From Isoetes taiwanensis (taxonomy: Eukaryota > Streptophyta > Lycopodiopsida > Isoetales > Isoetaceae), in the NCBI GenBank assembly GCA_021234155.1, contig JAJEKV010000049.1:2757487-2821486 (forward strand): a DNA stretch of 64,000 nucleotides, in the 5' to 3' direction. A model generated the notes under the pieces. It was not told where the DNA came from, did not search any database, and saw only the letters and a program-made list of their open reading frames with translations. Shown piece by piece: positions 1 through 9,929 of this stretch; position 1 is the first letter of the stretch, and every line of letters begins with the position of its first letter. The position numbers and the translations under genes are program-made.

Positions 1-189
1 TTTAGAGGCATTTTGCTCTGCAGAGAGCATGGAACTAGTATTGGGGATGTTTGCGAATGAATTGAATACCTTCTTTGGCTGCTTGCTTTGCAAGGATGTG
101 GCATATTTCTTTCCTTGTAAGATGGCCTTGCCATCTACAAGTGAAATTTTGATCGATCTTTGGAATGTAATGTTTCTCAAGGGCTCAAT

Positions 190-2179
190 AGCACGGTGAC
201 CTAGTTGATCTCTTGAAAAATCCATTCCTTGAAATCATAAGTTTCTTCCAATAACTTCGATGTACGGGCGAGGATTGTAGGAATCTTGGATGACCTCAAT
301 CATGGTGGGAGGCTTTTTTTTTCGAGCAAGGCGTTTAGAGAACCTCTTGAACATCGATCAAATTTGGTCGTGTGTATGACCAACAAGCGGGGAAACCAAT
401 CTTCACCTTCTTGAAGATTTGTTTCTCTACTAGCATAGCTGATAAGCAAACAACGCTGATTCTTATTTTCCTTGTCGTGTTATCTAGTGAAGATGAGAGC
501 CGGCGGTATATGTTCTAGATTGGAAAGAAGCTTATTCAATATTGTGATAGTGAGATTTGGATCAGCATGAATGTTTGGATAATTCAAAAATGCCTTGCAA
601 GATAGTTTTCCATTAAATACCATAGCACCAACAACATGCACGGATGTATGAAATCTTCTTGTTGAAACATCCTTAGGCACATTGACAAAATGTGGTAGGG
701 TGGTCTTCTTCTGGTCCATTCCATCAATAACAAACCGATATGTAGTTGAGTGGTTGTTCGATTGCTTTCTTCCTATGTTTTGTCAATTTTCTCCTTTCCA
801 AAGATTGTTGTTCTGCATTTGTTCGGTTTCTCCTTCAATGCATCCTGAAAGGAAAACATGTTTAGGAAAGAACCTACTTTTAAGTAGAACTAGGCAAGAA
901 CACGCCCGGAAGCTTACTTTTTAGTGTGAAGTGTCCTTGCATTTTGTCTCTGAGCTTTTAATTCAGAGCATGTAGCACAAACAGACATCCTATGCTTTCT
1001 AGGAATGGCCACACGAGAAAACTCTTTTTTCCAGAGCACAGTAAAGTAAGAGTAGCAGACAAAGCGTTCTCCAGCCTCAACACACATCTCCTTATAATTA
1101 TCGTAGACTTCTTGTTTTAGTGAAATTGTCACTCAAGTGGTACATAGGGCTGTTAGGGAGTTTCTCACAAGACTCCTTAAAGAAACCTTCCATCCAGGAA
1201 ACACATTGAAGAGCATGAATTCTAGTTATGCCTCCTGAATGGCAGTAGTCATTGATGCCTGGATTCTTGTCAAGCCTTTTCTTCAGGCGGTCAAGTCGTC
1301 TGCTGCCTAAAGCATGAATCAATTTGAAGGCCGTTTGGCAGGGGCGGTGTGGCCACCAGTGTGTAAGTAAACTTCTCACCATCATCGGCCTAATATTGAA
1401 GGCTAAGTAGCCCCTTTGGTCTAGCGAGTCATTGAGCTGTAACTATCACGAAGCAACCTCAATTCCTTTAGTCCAATCTTAAGCAAACAACGTTGAGAAC
1501 AATGATTGCTTTGTATGTGTTGCCATAAGTGAGCCTCGATCCATGAGTTTCTTTCTTCTAGCGGTTGTACATCTTTGTCTTGTGTAAGTTACGCTTAAGA
1601 TTTTTTTACTTGGGGGCTTTGAATTCGAACATGGAGTCTTGTGGCTTTGGTAGGTCCTCGTGCCCGAGACATCAACATGAGGTGTTTCTTCGTCGAGAGA
1701 TCAACATGAGGTGTACTTGTAGATCTTTGAGAGGTTTGATGTGGGCAAGGCACGGGGGAGGTGCTTTCCTCTCTCACGGGAAAAATGTCGAGGCTGGTGG
1801 CGTAGTTGACCAGCTCTGAAATGTCGTAGAACCACGGGGAGTTGCGTGTGTCATTTGCTCCCACTTGTTGTAGTACCATTTAGCGAAATGGATGGAGTTG
1901 GTGTGATTTGCCTCCGTGGAGGGAGCCTACGGTGGACTATGGGCGACGTACTAAAATGAATTGGAGGAGGTAGTCTGACCTCTCTAGCCTGAGGCGGGGT
2001 GAAACGCATTGGTGGGGGGGCACGACGTTCAGAGCGTGTTGTGGTGGAGTAAATTGAACTGGTGGTGGAAGCCGAGGTGGTCTTGCTGGAGCAAACTCAA
2101 CAGAGCTGGGTGTTGGAATGTCGGATGTAGAATATTCGTGGCTACTTCCTGGTGTCTGTTGAGGAGGTGTGAAAGCCAT
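190..2179 (-). pseudogene. Decayed DUF7869-family protein gene
   Basis: Reading from 2179 downwards, the pieces occur in the order of this family. A Pro-rich N-terminus starts MAFTPPQQTPG. It is followed by GEKFTYTL and CQTAFKLIHALGSRRL (about 1340-1270), SLKQEVYDNYKEMC (about 1125), and a block with FVCYSYF, FSRVAIPRKHRMS and CATCSELK (about 1050-950). Next come IDGMDQKKTTLPHF (about 728-690), HDKENKNQ (about 475) and a GFPACWSYTRPNLIDV block (about 395) where relatives carry a G-H-T-H motif. The gene is dead: frames change near 1340, 1130 and 900-730, and a stop lies just before HDKENKNQ. DUF7869 proteins are widespread and often repetitive in genomes. A DDE-transposase-like role is suspected here only by inference. 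The gene runs divergently from the ParB-methyltransferase gene and shares its palindrome-filled upstream region. The family call is fairly safe; the exact start and exon structure are not. Confidence 0.72.
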
Positions 2180-2236
2180 TGCGGGGAGGAAGCCCCGCGA
2201 ATCGGGAGTTGGAGGCTCTGAGTTCTTTTTCTCGAG

Positions 2237-3057
2237 CCATACCGGTATAAATTTATCTGAGTGGGTATAAATTTATCTGAGGAAGAAAAAACTTAAGGGG
2301 TAGAGATCGTATAAATTTATACGGAGATGGTATAAATTTATACAGAGGAGGGCAACATAGAACAGAGCGGTATAAATTTATACGAAAACTCACAGACACT
2401 TGTATTGAAAACTTTATGGAGAAGCGCTATATGAAGCGGCACTTAGCAGAGGTACTTAAGCCGGGCGCCGGCCACCCTATTTTCTATATACGCATTTGGA
2501 GTCGATATGCCATGGTCGCGGCTTATATACCCCCTTATTTGCTCTCTGGAACGTCTATACGCGGGTCTATACTGTCATGGCCACGTAAGTCTACTACCCG
2601 TACTGTTCTAGTTTCTCTTTTGTTTTAATCTGCTAGAGTGTAAGCGCTTACGGTATAACTTTATACCGATATGGTTCTGGATCGGTATAAATTTATGCTG
2701 CGTAGTATTGGCGGTATAAATTTATACCGCCGAGCACGCGGCGGTATAAATTTATACCGTTCGAACTAAAATTCGTATAAATTTATACCGATATATAATT
2801 CTGATTCGGTATAAATTTATACCGCAGGTGCTCGAGCGGTATAAATTTATACCGTTCCAGAACACAGTCGGTATAAATTTATACCGCTCGAGCACCTGCG
2901 GTATAAATTTATACCCGACCGTGTCTCGAGCGGTATAAATTTATACCGCCGAAAGCACCTAGGCGGTATAAATTTATACCGATCGGTATAAATTTATACC
3001 CGTGTCGGAAGAGCGGTATAAATTTATACCCTTTCGGCGGTATAAATTTTTATACCG
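2237..3057. repeat. Palindrome array A between the divergent genes
   Basis: Nineteen copies, perfect or near-perfect, of the self-complementary unit CGGTATAAATTTATACCG. Five variant copies lie at 2240-2400 and fourteen at 2651-3057. Several are exact 18-bp palindromes; others have one arm altered (for example ending TATCTGA or TATGCTG), and one has an extra T at the centre. Spacers are short, mostly about 10-30 bp, and differ from copy to copy, although GCTCGAGCACCTGC-like spacers recur in both orientations. Each unit carries a TATAAA on both strands. The array fills the space between the start codon of the DUF7869-like gene (2179) and the first coding sequence of the plus-strand gene (about 3218). 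Confidence 0.93.
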
Positions 3058-3670
3058 ATCCAGAACCATTTTGGAATCTTGGTGTCTAGTGCTTAAAGAA
3101 GTGTCGCAAACCTTAAAATTTCAGTAATATTCTTGCGTTTTAAGCTTAAATAACACAAATAAAGTGATAATTTAGTGTAGATTTTATGCTCTTTTAAGCC
3201 TCTATTTTTCTTGTTTTATGGTACAAAAGGTCGAAAAAGGTTCTGTTTCTTGCATAAAAATGGCCTTCTTTACGCTTTTTCCATTTGAGGATCAAGTTTG
3301 TAAACAAGGGCCAGTCATCAAAAGGCGCACCAATAGAGCCACGGACATGGCCCGAAAGACCCGGGCGTGTGGTGCGCCCACGGGGGTGCAAGAGAGAGCA
3401 AACCCACTGAGGCGTACCTTTACTTGTGTCATCAATCAGGGAAGGGCAAGTACAAGAGTGACGATTATTACCCTGCCGGCGAAATTATCAACCTTATTGC
3501 TACAGAGGTCGATGATGAAATCTTAATGAAGTGCATGCATGACAAGGGGAAGTCTTCTACGTTCTTGAAAGTAAAATGCTTCGAATAAGCATGTGCAAAC
3601 CCAAAGATGTGCAAGAGTACGTGGCTGACAATTACAAGAGTGGCCATGTAAGTATTGTTTAGTGTCTTTA

Positions 3671-3687
3671 CGTATAAATTTATACCG
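3671..3687. repeat. Single palindrome copy inside a 70-bp intron
   Basis: One CGTATAAATTTATACCG unit lies in the middle of the intron 3648-3717 of the ParB-methyltransferase gene. The intron has a clean GTAAGT donor and a CAG acceptor that join KSGH to DIVDILMS. Confidence 0.85.
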
Positions 3688-4738
3688 TCATCTTCCTAAC
3701 TTAACCCTGCATTACAGGATATAGTGGACATTTTAATGTCAGTTGTGCTTTGCGAAGAAACAAAGTTGGTCAAAGGTCTCGGCACCGACTCCTATCGAAG
3801 AGTTTGAAGAGAAGGACGAGGAAGTAGAAGAAGAAGAGGAAGAGGAACCAGTGGTAACAAAGGGAAAGGGTAGAAAGCATTCCCTCGTAGTAGATACACA
3901 GGCTCCTACAAAAAAGAAATCTAGAGGCACAAAGGCTTTGACTATAGAGGAGTCAACAGAAGCTCTTCAGAAGGCCCCTGGAGCAGATATTGTTGTGAAG
4001 CCTGCAGATAAATCAAGTGCTATTCTCAAGCGGGTGAATGACACTAAACTGCTAAAAGCAAACTATTTCTTTGACATTGAGCACCATTAAGAGGCCACCT
4101 AAAAATGAAGATGGGGTCGAAAGTGCTCTGGTCCGGAAGCTGTATGCGGCACATGTGGCTATACTGAAACAAAGAATGAGAAGAAATCCTCATGCCCATG
4201 TGTCGCCACTAGTTGTTATGGTGGACAGGAGTCAGTGCAACCAACTAAAAGATTACAAGAAGGTGACTTGAAGATTACACATACTACGTTCTTGGAGGCA
4301 CACATAGTTACAAGGCAAGGAAAGAACTAGCAAAAGAGGAAAGCCAGAACGAAGTGTGGAAGAGCGTAGAAGCACATATATACGTTGGTGTAACGGATGA
4401 AGAAGCAAAAGTCATTGCCGTGAGTCATAATCTCGACAATGACTTTGATTAAAAAATGAGTTTAATAGACAAGATCCGTTTCATGCACCGTGAGTGCACG
4501 TGGAATTTAAACAAATGTATGGAGAGATTTTTAAAAAGCAAAAGAACAAGCTGCGGGAGCTTGAGAAGCCTGCGTGATGTAGTCTTTGCCTCGACTATGA
4601 CTATGATAAGAAGCCCATTATGGCAATAAAAAGCAATCACGATAACTACTTTCAGCTGGCATTCAGAGATGGTCAAGTAAGAAGCTGCTCTTCTTTCTAT
4701 GTTTTGTAGTGTTTAGCGTGTTTACAAGTGCCTTCGCA

Positions 4739-5102
4739 CGGTATAAATTTATACCGTGCGGGCCCACTGATATAAATTTATATCATGACTAGGCACGCGG
4801 TATAAATTTATCTGCGTGCTTAGACGCGGTATAAATTTATACTGTGCCTAGTATTGATATAAATTTATACCATAGTGGCCCGTGCGGTATAAATTTATAC
4901 CGTCCCTAGTCGCGGTATAAATTTATACCGTGCCTAGTCGCGGTATAAATTTATACCGTGGCGGGGCACGGTATAAATTTATACCGTGGCGGACGCGGTA
5001 TAAATTTATCTGCATGACTAGGCGCGGTATAAATTTATCTGCGACGACTAGTCGCGGTATAAATTTATATCCGGTGTCGGGGATCGGTATAAATTTATAC
5101 CG
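4739..5102. repeat. Palindrome array B, 13 regularly spaced units in an intron
   Basis: Thirteen copies of the 18-bp palindrome or its variants start at about 4739, 4769, 4798, 4827, 4856, 4884, 4912, 4939, 4969, 4995, 5023, 5053 and 5083. The period is therefore 26-30 bp. Two copies have TGATATAAATTTAT in place of the CGG arm, and several end TATCTG. Spacers of about 9-14 bp share a CCTAGTCG/GACTAGGC core that is partly self-complementary. The array starts about 60 bp after the donor at 4677 and stops before the next exon, so it lies wholly in an intron. Confidence 0.93.
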
Positions 5103-6182
5103 CGTGACTACACACCATGCGTGTTTAGAAAGTAGGCGCAACATATTCTCTTACGCTAAGCAACACTAAACTAATGGCGTTTGTCCATTTACGGTGTGGG
5201 ATCTTCAAGAAAGAATTTTTGTATGTTGAAGATGGTGAGCTTAAAGAGCAAGCCCGACTCAGTGAAAAAAACCAAAAAGGGTGGAGAATTAAAACAGAAA
5301 AATATGAGCATTGTACCACGGACGCGATTCTGAGGGGATTAAAAAGCAAAGAAATTTTTGTTAGCCTTTTGGAAAAAGTCGTGGCCAAGGAATTTACATT
5401 AGGCGAAATGGCCAAGGAAGCTAAGGCGTAAGCCACATTTGCAATGCCGTCTTTCTTCTACATTTTCTCGGTCTTACAACATGTTTCTCTTTGCGGTCGA
5501 AAGACATTGTTACCGCCGGCCGAAGTTAATGAAGCGACTAAACCTTGAGGATGGGAGGAGTGCAAGCTTCTCTACCCAAGTTGTACCAATCGATAGTATT
5601 ATTAGAGAGCACGCCGTTAACTTTAGTGGTCGGGTAAGTTTTGCTAAAAATATGTTACGTGTTTGTGCCTTTTTTTCTCACAATATTCTTCTGAGAACAA
5701 GAAAAAGGGGCTCCCATTTGGATTTTTTAAACCTGGGTTCGTAGGGCCAAGGAAGAGAGGCGAGACTTAAGGCAATCGAAGCAGGGGAAAGGAGGTCGCC
5801 ACTAGCAGCTTTGACACTTCTTATGAAAGATTTACAACGTTTGGTCGACTGCATGTACTGAGTTGTTGAGGGTGGCCTGACGAGGTCGGGGACACTTTTG
5901 GAGAAGCGAGAACTTCACATTATGCATTGCGGATATTCCCTATGGTTTCAAAATTAAGGGCCGCTTTTGACGAGGAGGCTTTCACGCACGCGTGCAAGTC
6001 CACTCTTTTTTGGAAGGCCTAAAGGAAGTCACCTTATCCGCTAACGGAGGGTCATTATTTTCCATTCGGACCTACAAACAATGTCGATTGCTTAAACCTA
6101 TGGGAGCCGCTCATGCGTAATGCTTGGGCTTTGGCGCATTTGGTAAGCTTAACATTTAACGCTTTTCTTTTTAGTAACTCCA

Positions 6183-6348
6183 CGGTATAAATTTATACCA
6201 CAACCGCCCCTAAGGTTTAAATTTATATAGCAAGGCAATGTTCGTATAAATTTATACGACTGTACCGCTGGTATAAATTTATACCGCATAAAGGCAACCC
6301 CGGTATAAATTTATACCGCAAGGCAAACCCCGGTATAAATTTATACCG
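6183..6348. repeat. Palindrome array C in the last recognised intron
   Basis: Six copies: two exact CGGTATAAATTTATACCG units at 6301 and 6331, three single-arm variants, and one strongly changed unit (GGTTTAAATTTATAT). A donor at 6143 (CATTTG|GTAAGC) precedes the array, and methyltransferase motif X/I coding sequence follows from about 6570. The array is therefore intronic, as arrays B and the single copy are. Confidence 0.9.
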
Positions 6349-7079
6349 CCACACTCTTGAGCTAACTTATTTTCCTTGTTTTTATTTTACTAATATTTCA
6401 TTGTTGTCTTTGTTTGGCGGGGCTTAAAACAAACGTTAAGGGTCATGGTGGTGGTCCGCGCTTAGTAAGTTGTTTGAGCACTTTCACATAGGGTTTTACA
6501 AATGACAGACGCCAAAAAAACCATGGTTCACTTTAATACGCTAGGAATGAAAAGACTCCCCCGCAATGCGTTTTGAGTTCGGCGGTTTTGCAAAAATTAA
6601 GAGACCCACAGCGACAATTTGTGGTGTCCCATTATCGAAGCCACGCCGACTTATAAATAATTTGATGATGGTTTTTTCGCCAGGGGACTGGATCTTAGAC
6701 GCATTTTCCGCTCGGGCACCCGCGGCGGTTTGCCCTTAAGGGCGCAATGTTGTCTCCGTCGACATAGACCCGGACAAAATAAATTTCATCGGGACCGGGG
6801 ATAAGCTCTTGTGAATCCTTTCCCCGATGAAAACGAGGAATTGGGAGCAAAAAATGGTCTTTGGCGATGTAAAAGGCACATATCTGAGAAATCCAGCCTC
6901 CACTTACGGGAAGAAGAAATGAGGAGGTGGAGTTCGCCGATCCGAGCCTTGTGGTGCTCGAGCCGAGAAACAAACTGCACTGCACTACCATTGGAATCGA
7001 GAGGGCGTCTCGCTATTATAACCTCGCAAGAGACCCGATCCTAAGGGGAGAGAGAGAGTCACGTGGATTTGGGAAGAGC

Positions 7080-8290
7080 CACCTCAGAGTATAATTTTTA
7101 TCTGAGACAAACATTTTAAACTATCTTTCATTGTAATCTATGTGTTCTTAATTTTAATATATTTTGATGAAGATTTCTCAACTGAAAACTTTGTCTCTTC
7201 AACAATGCTTAATTAGAACAATTCTTTTTTTGATTCATGATTTCAGACTCTTTCTCTTTTCTATGTTTGATTTTCTTAGTACTTATATTAAGCTTGCAAA
7301 AACACAAAACTATATTTCCTTCTATTTTCAACAACAAATACTTAATGAGTTTTTAAATGTAATGTCTTTCTCCTCAAAACAAGCTTTTTTTTTTTTTGCC
7401 CTTCTTAAAAAATGAAAAGGCTTCAAAAATGTTGCTTTTTTTGGGGTATTTCGAATGCTATTTGCTCAACAATCTATTTTGCTCCCTATTTTGTCCATTT
7501 TTTTCAAGTTTCCAATTTTTATAAAGGAATCTTTCAAACGCACTTCTTAAATAAGTGCGTTTCATTTTAAACCTTGTTTTCCATGAAAAGGGGGATTTTA
7601 AGGAGTTTTTTATGGGGGATTTTAAGGAGGATATGGGCATCGTTTTTGATGTGTAATAGTTATTTTTTGCAATATCAAACAAATTGATTGCTAGATAAAT
7701 ATTTCAACCCATTCCTACATATCCTAGACATATCATCTTTGAACTACTTAAGCTTCGTTCGAGATGCGTTTGACAAATAATTAATCAAAAAAATTTACAA
7801 TCATATATTAATCTAATGAATGAATTGTACAATTCGAATGCATAGAACTATAAAAATAGTTGTATTAAATGTTAGAAAATAAAAGGCTTCATAATTTTGG
7901 AAAGGGATTTGAACCCCACAGCATTTTGAAACAATGAGACTACTCAACATCATGTCATCGTCATTTTGGGGCCCTCAACATTATGTTATATAACTCATGA
8001 GTCCTTGCATCATGACAAAGAAAGATTGCATCTGCTATTACAATTAAGACTTCTTAGTCTTTATCTTTGAAGGCTCCCAAAATTTTGAAACCTTGACACA
8101 CATTGCCAACAAGAGGACCAAGCTCTATTCTGAACAATTAAGCACTTTATTTAGACCCAAATAACATCTTCCTGTCCATCTCTGCATGAGTATTATATTG
8201 TGTTCAGATCAACGTTTTATGGAGCCGCCATAAAAGAATAGAATAGAACAGAGCTGCCATCAAAGAAAGTACAGAATTTCACAACACAAA
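7080..8290. other. AT-rich spacer, no gene seen
   Basis: Base composition drops abruptly to very AT-rich at about 7080, just after the last methyltransferase-related sequence. That makes this a candidate right-hand edge of the region 1 element. Short ORFs here look like chance products of T/A runs. No terminal inverted repeat or target duplication was found by eye. Confidence 0.6.
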
Positions 8291-8418
8291 TATTCATACT
8301 ACAAATCTTCTTCTTGAATCTTCATTTTCATGCATTGTGAATGAAATACACTGCTGCATGCCCTGCATGGCTGCATCAGCAATAGAATCGCTGAAACCAC
8401 AGAATACATGTGTTGCAT

Positions 8419-8490
8419 GCAGCGACATTTCATTTAAGTAGAAATTTTTAACCTGCAGCGACATTTCATTTAAGTAGAAATTTTTAACCT
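8419..8490. repeat. 36-bp tandem duplication
   Basis: Two identical 36-bp units starting GCAGCGACATTTCATTTAAG lie head to tail, at 8419-8454 and 8455-8490. No function is visible. Confidence 0.9.
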
Positions 8491-9041
8491 GCATTACCAC
8501 AAGAACAATATTAGAACCAAGAAGAGCTGCAAATTATAAATTTACCAAGAGATCAGTGAGATGGCTTTAACCCTAACACAGAATGACTAAATGGATGTGA
8601 AGACACAAATTTTTTAAATTACTCTTTACTCTATAATACTCAATGCCCTACCAAAATGGGCACATCTGATATCTAGATACTGCAGATTATGCTCCCAGAT
8701 ATCTGCCATTGGAGACATAGCAGATGCAGATGCACAATAGCCTGGAATTTCCCTCACTCTAAACATTCTCTCATGACAATGAGATACTATAAACAACATG
8801 AATGAGCACAGAAAATGCTGCATTTTGTTACAACAACCCATACACATTCCCAAATTAAATGAAACATTATCACCTCTTGAGAGCTTAGATTTCCAGAAGT
8901 GCAACCATAAGGGATGAACTTCATTGAGGAAATACGGAACACAGGGGAACCACGATATCAAAGCATATGCTCCTGAGATCCGCACATAGAGCACAAGCAG
9001 AGTGCTGATTCTAATGGTAGATACAATAAAGCTGAACTTAC

Positions 9042-9165
9042 CTGCAAAAGGGTAATTCCTCCCAGCACACCATACAGCTTTGTAGTCCGGTAGTGCATCC
9101 ATCATTTGGAAGTGGCACCTTAGATCTGAATAATCAAATGCAGAACACTGCTCAACTTGTGTATT
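9042..9165 (-). CDS. Unidentified exon, interrupted at its 5' end by a retrocopy
   Basis: On the minus strand this open stretch reads QVEQCSAFDYSDLRC, then ALPDYKAVWCAGRN, and ends YPFAG at a perfect donor CAG|GTAAGT (exon end 9042). Before the insertion, the exon would have begun after a TATATAG acceptor at 9727-9728. The acceptor now lies 560 bp away, beyond the retrocopy. I do not recognise the protein. Minus-strand sequence at 10.7-11.05 kb looks like a 5' leader and could belong to the same gene, but no continuous model could be built. Confidence 0.45.
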
Positions 9166-9715
9166 GGGAGTTGCAGAAGACTCAGATAGTGAAAACGCCA
9201 ATCTTCCAGGTATAGAAGAAGAAGAAATCTTCATCCAGCTGAAACAGGAGCTCATCCATGCTTCTGCACTGAAGAAGATACTGAAGAAACCTGAAGTATG
9301 GAGACATAATAATCTTCGGCCATATTTCATGAACTTATTTCATAAATGGCAACAGAAAAGAGAGGCTCATGTCCTCCTATTGCTGGACTTCACAAATTAC
9401 AGGGTTGAAAAGCTGGATCTGGTCCTCAATATCTTAGGCCGGAGGTCTGTCCATGACCTTACCATCCAAGATCTGATCGAGGCACAATGAACTATACTGC
9501 TCTACATCTGAACTGTTAATCTATGTTTGGTCATAAGAATTTTGATGTATTTTGTATGGATCAGACTTAGATCTGGCTGATAGCACAACTCCTATTATTA
9601 GGAATGTGCAATTTTTATTATATGTATGCCATCTATGGTATATCCCATATGTATTTAAGATTTTAGTATGAATATAAACCCCACCTTGACTCCAAAAAAA
9701 AAAAAAAAAAAAAAA
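9166..9715 (+). mobile_element. Retrocopy with poly(A) tail and 12-bp target duplication
   Basis: A 550-bp insert ends in 22 A residues (9694-9715). It is flanked by exact copies of AACTTGTGTATT at 9154-9165 and 9716-9727, the signature of target-primed reverse transcription. It contains an open frame from the 5' junction to 9490 (GVAEDSDSENANLPG at the start, HDLTIQDLIEAQ at the end, about 108 residues, acidic then Lys-rich). A 3' UTR-like stretch with an ATATAAAC sequence follows. It is most likely a 5'-truncated processed copy of an mRNA, or a truncated LINE. I do not recognise the protein. Confidence 0.85.
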
Positions 9716-9929
9716 AACTTGTGTATTCTATATAGAAATGCTACGTCAACAAAGGAAGGGCCAAATACTAATGCTCCAAGGATTTGAGACAAATGTTTCA
9801 AGATTTCAATTATGTGTGCATCTCTGTGCCAAAAACAGCAACATTTCTCCGAATAGAGACAGGGCAGATACCAAGGTAAAATTGACTGCATTGCATTTAA
9901 GAGAAAAAGATGAAGGTAAATGTCTATCA

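Larger units (their letters stand above)
3218..6930 (+). pseudogene. ParB-like domain plus beta-class N4/N6 DNA methyltransferase, multi-exon, decayed
   Basis: Order of parts: KSDDYYPAGEIINLI (3448 on); donor CAT|GTAAGT at 3648 to acceptor CATTACAG at 3717; an acidic and Lys-rich linker (3780-3930); then a ParB/sulfiredoxin-type domain. That domain shows SPLVVMVDRSQC, YYVLGGTHSYKARKEL (the GGxH box), VEAHIYVGVTDEEAKVIAV, SHNLDN and MSLIDKIRFMHREC (4200-4490). The exon ends FQLAFRDGQ|GTAAGA at 4677. A later exon (5174-5431) ends LLEKVVAKEFTLGEMAKEA. The methyltransferase follows in permuted order: CIADIPYGF (motif IV, D-x-P-Y, 5932-5949), then SKPRRLI, then PGDWILDAFSARAPAA (motif I, 6680-6727) and NVVSVDIDP (motif II). 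Motif IV before motif I defines the beta class. Stops and frameshifts occur in most exons, and motif IV has Ile for the first Pro, so no active enzyme is expected from this copy. The substrate base cannot be told. Confidence 0.78.

Noticed and set aside
4739-5102. Array of short palindromic repeats with different spacers that looks like a CRISPR array
   Set aside because: Repeats are 18 bp with 9-14-bp spacers, far too short; the repeats vary; no cas genes are present; and the context is a spliced eukaryotic gene.
4923-5169. Repetitive ORFs on both strands (YKFIPR / INLYR repeats)
   Set aside because: They are translations of the palindromic DNA array inside an intron, not proteins.
8626-9330. 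234-codon minus-strand ORF
   Set aside because: It runs through a consensus donor (9042) into intron-like sequence and, at the other side, through the antisense of the retrocopy. Only the 9042-9165 part looks coding.
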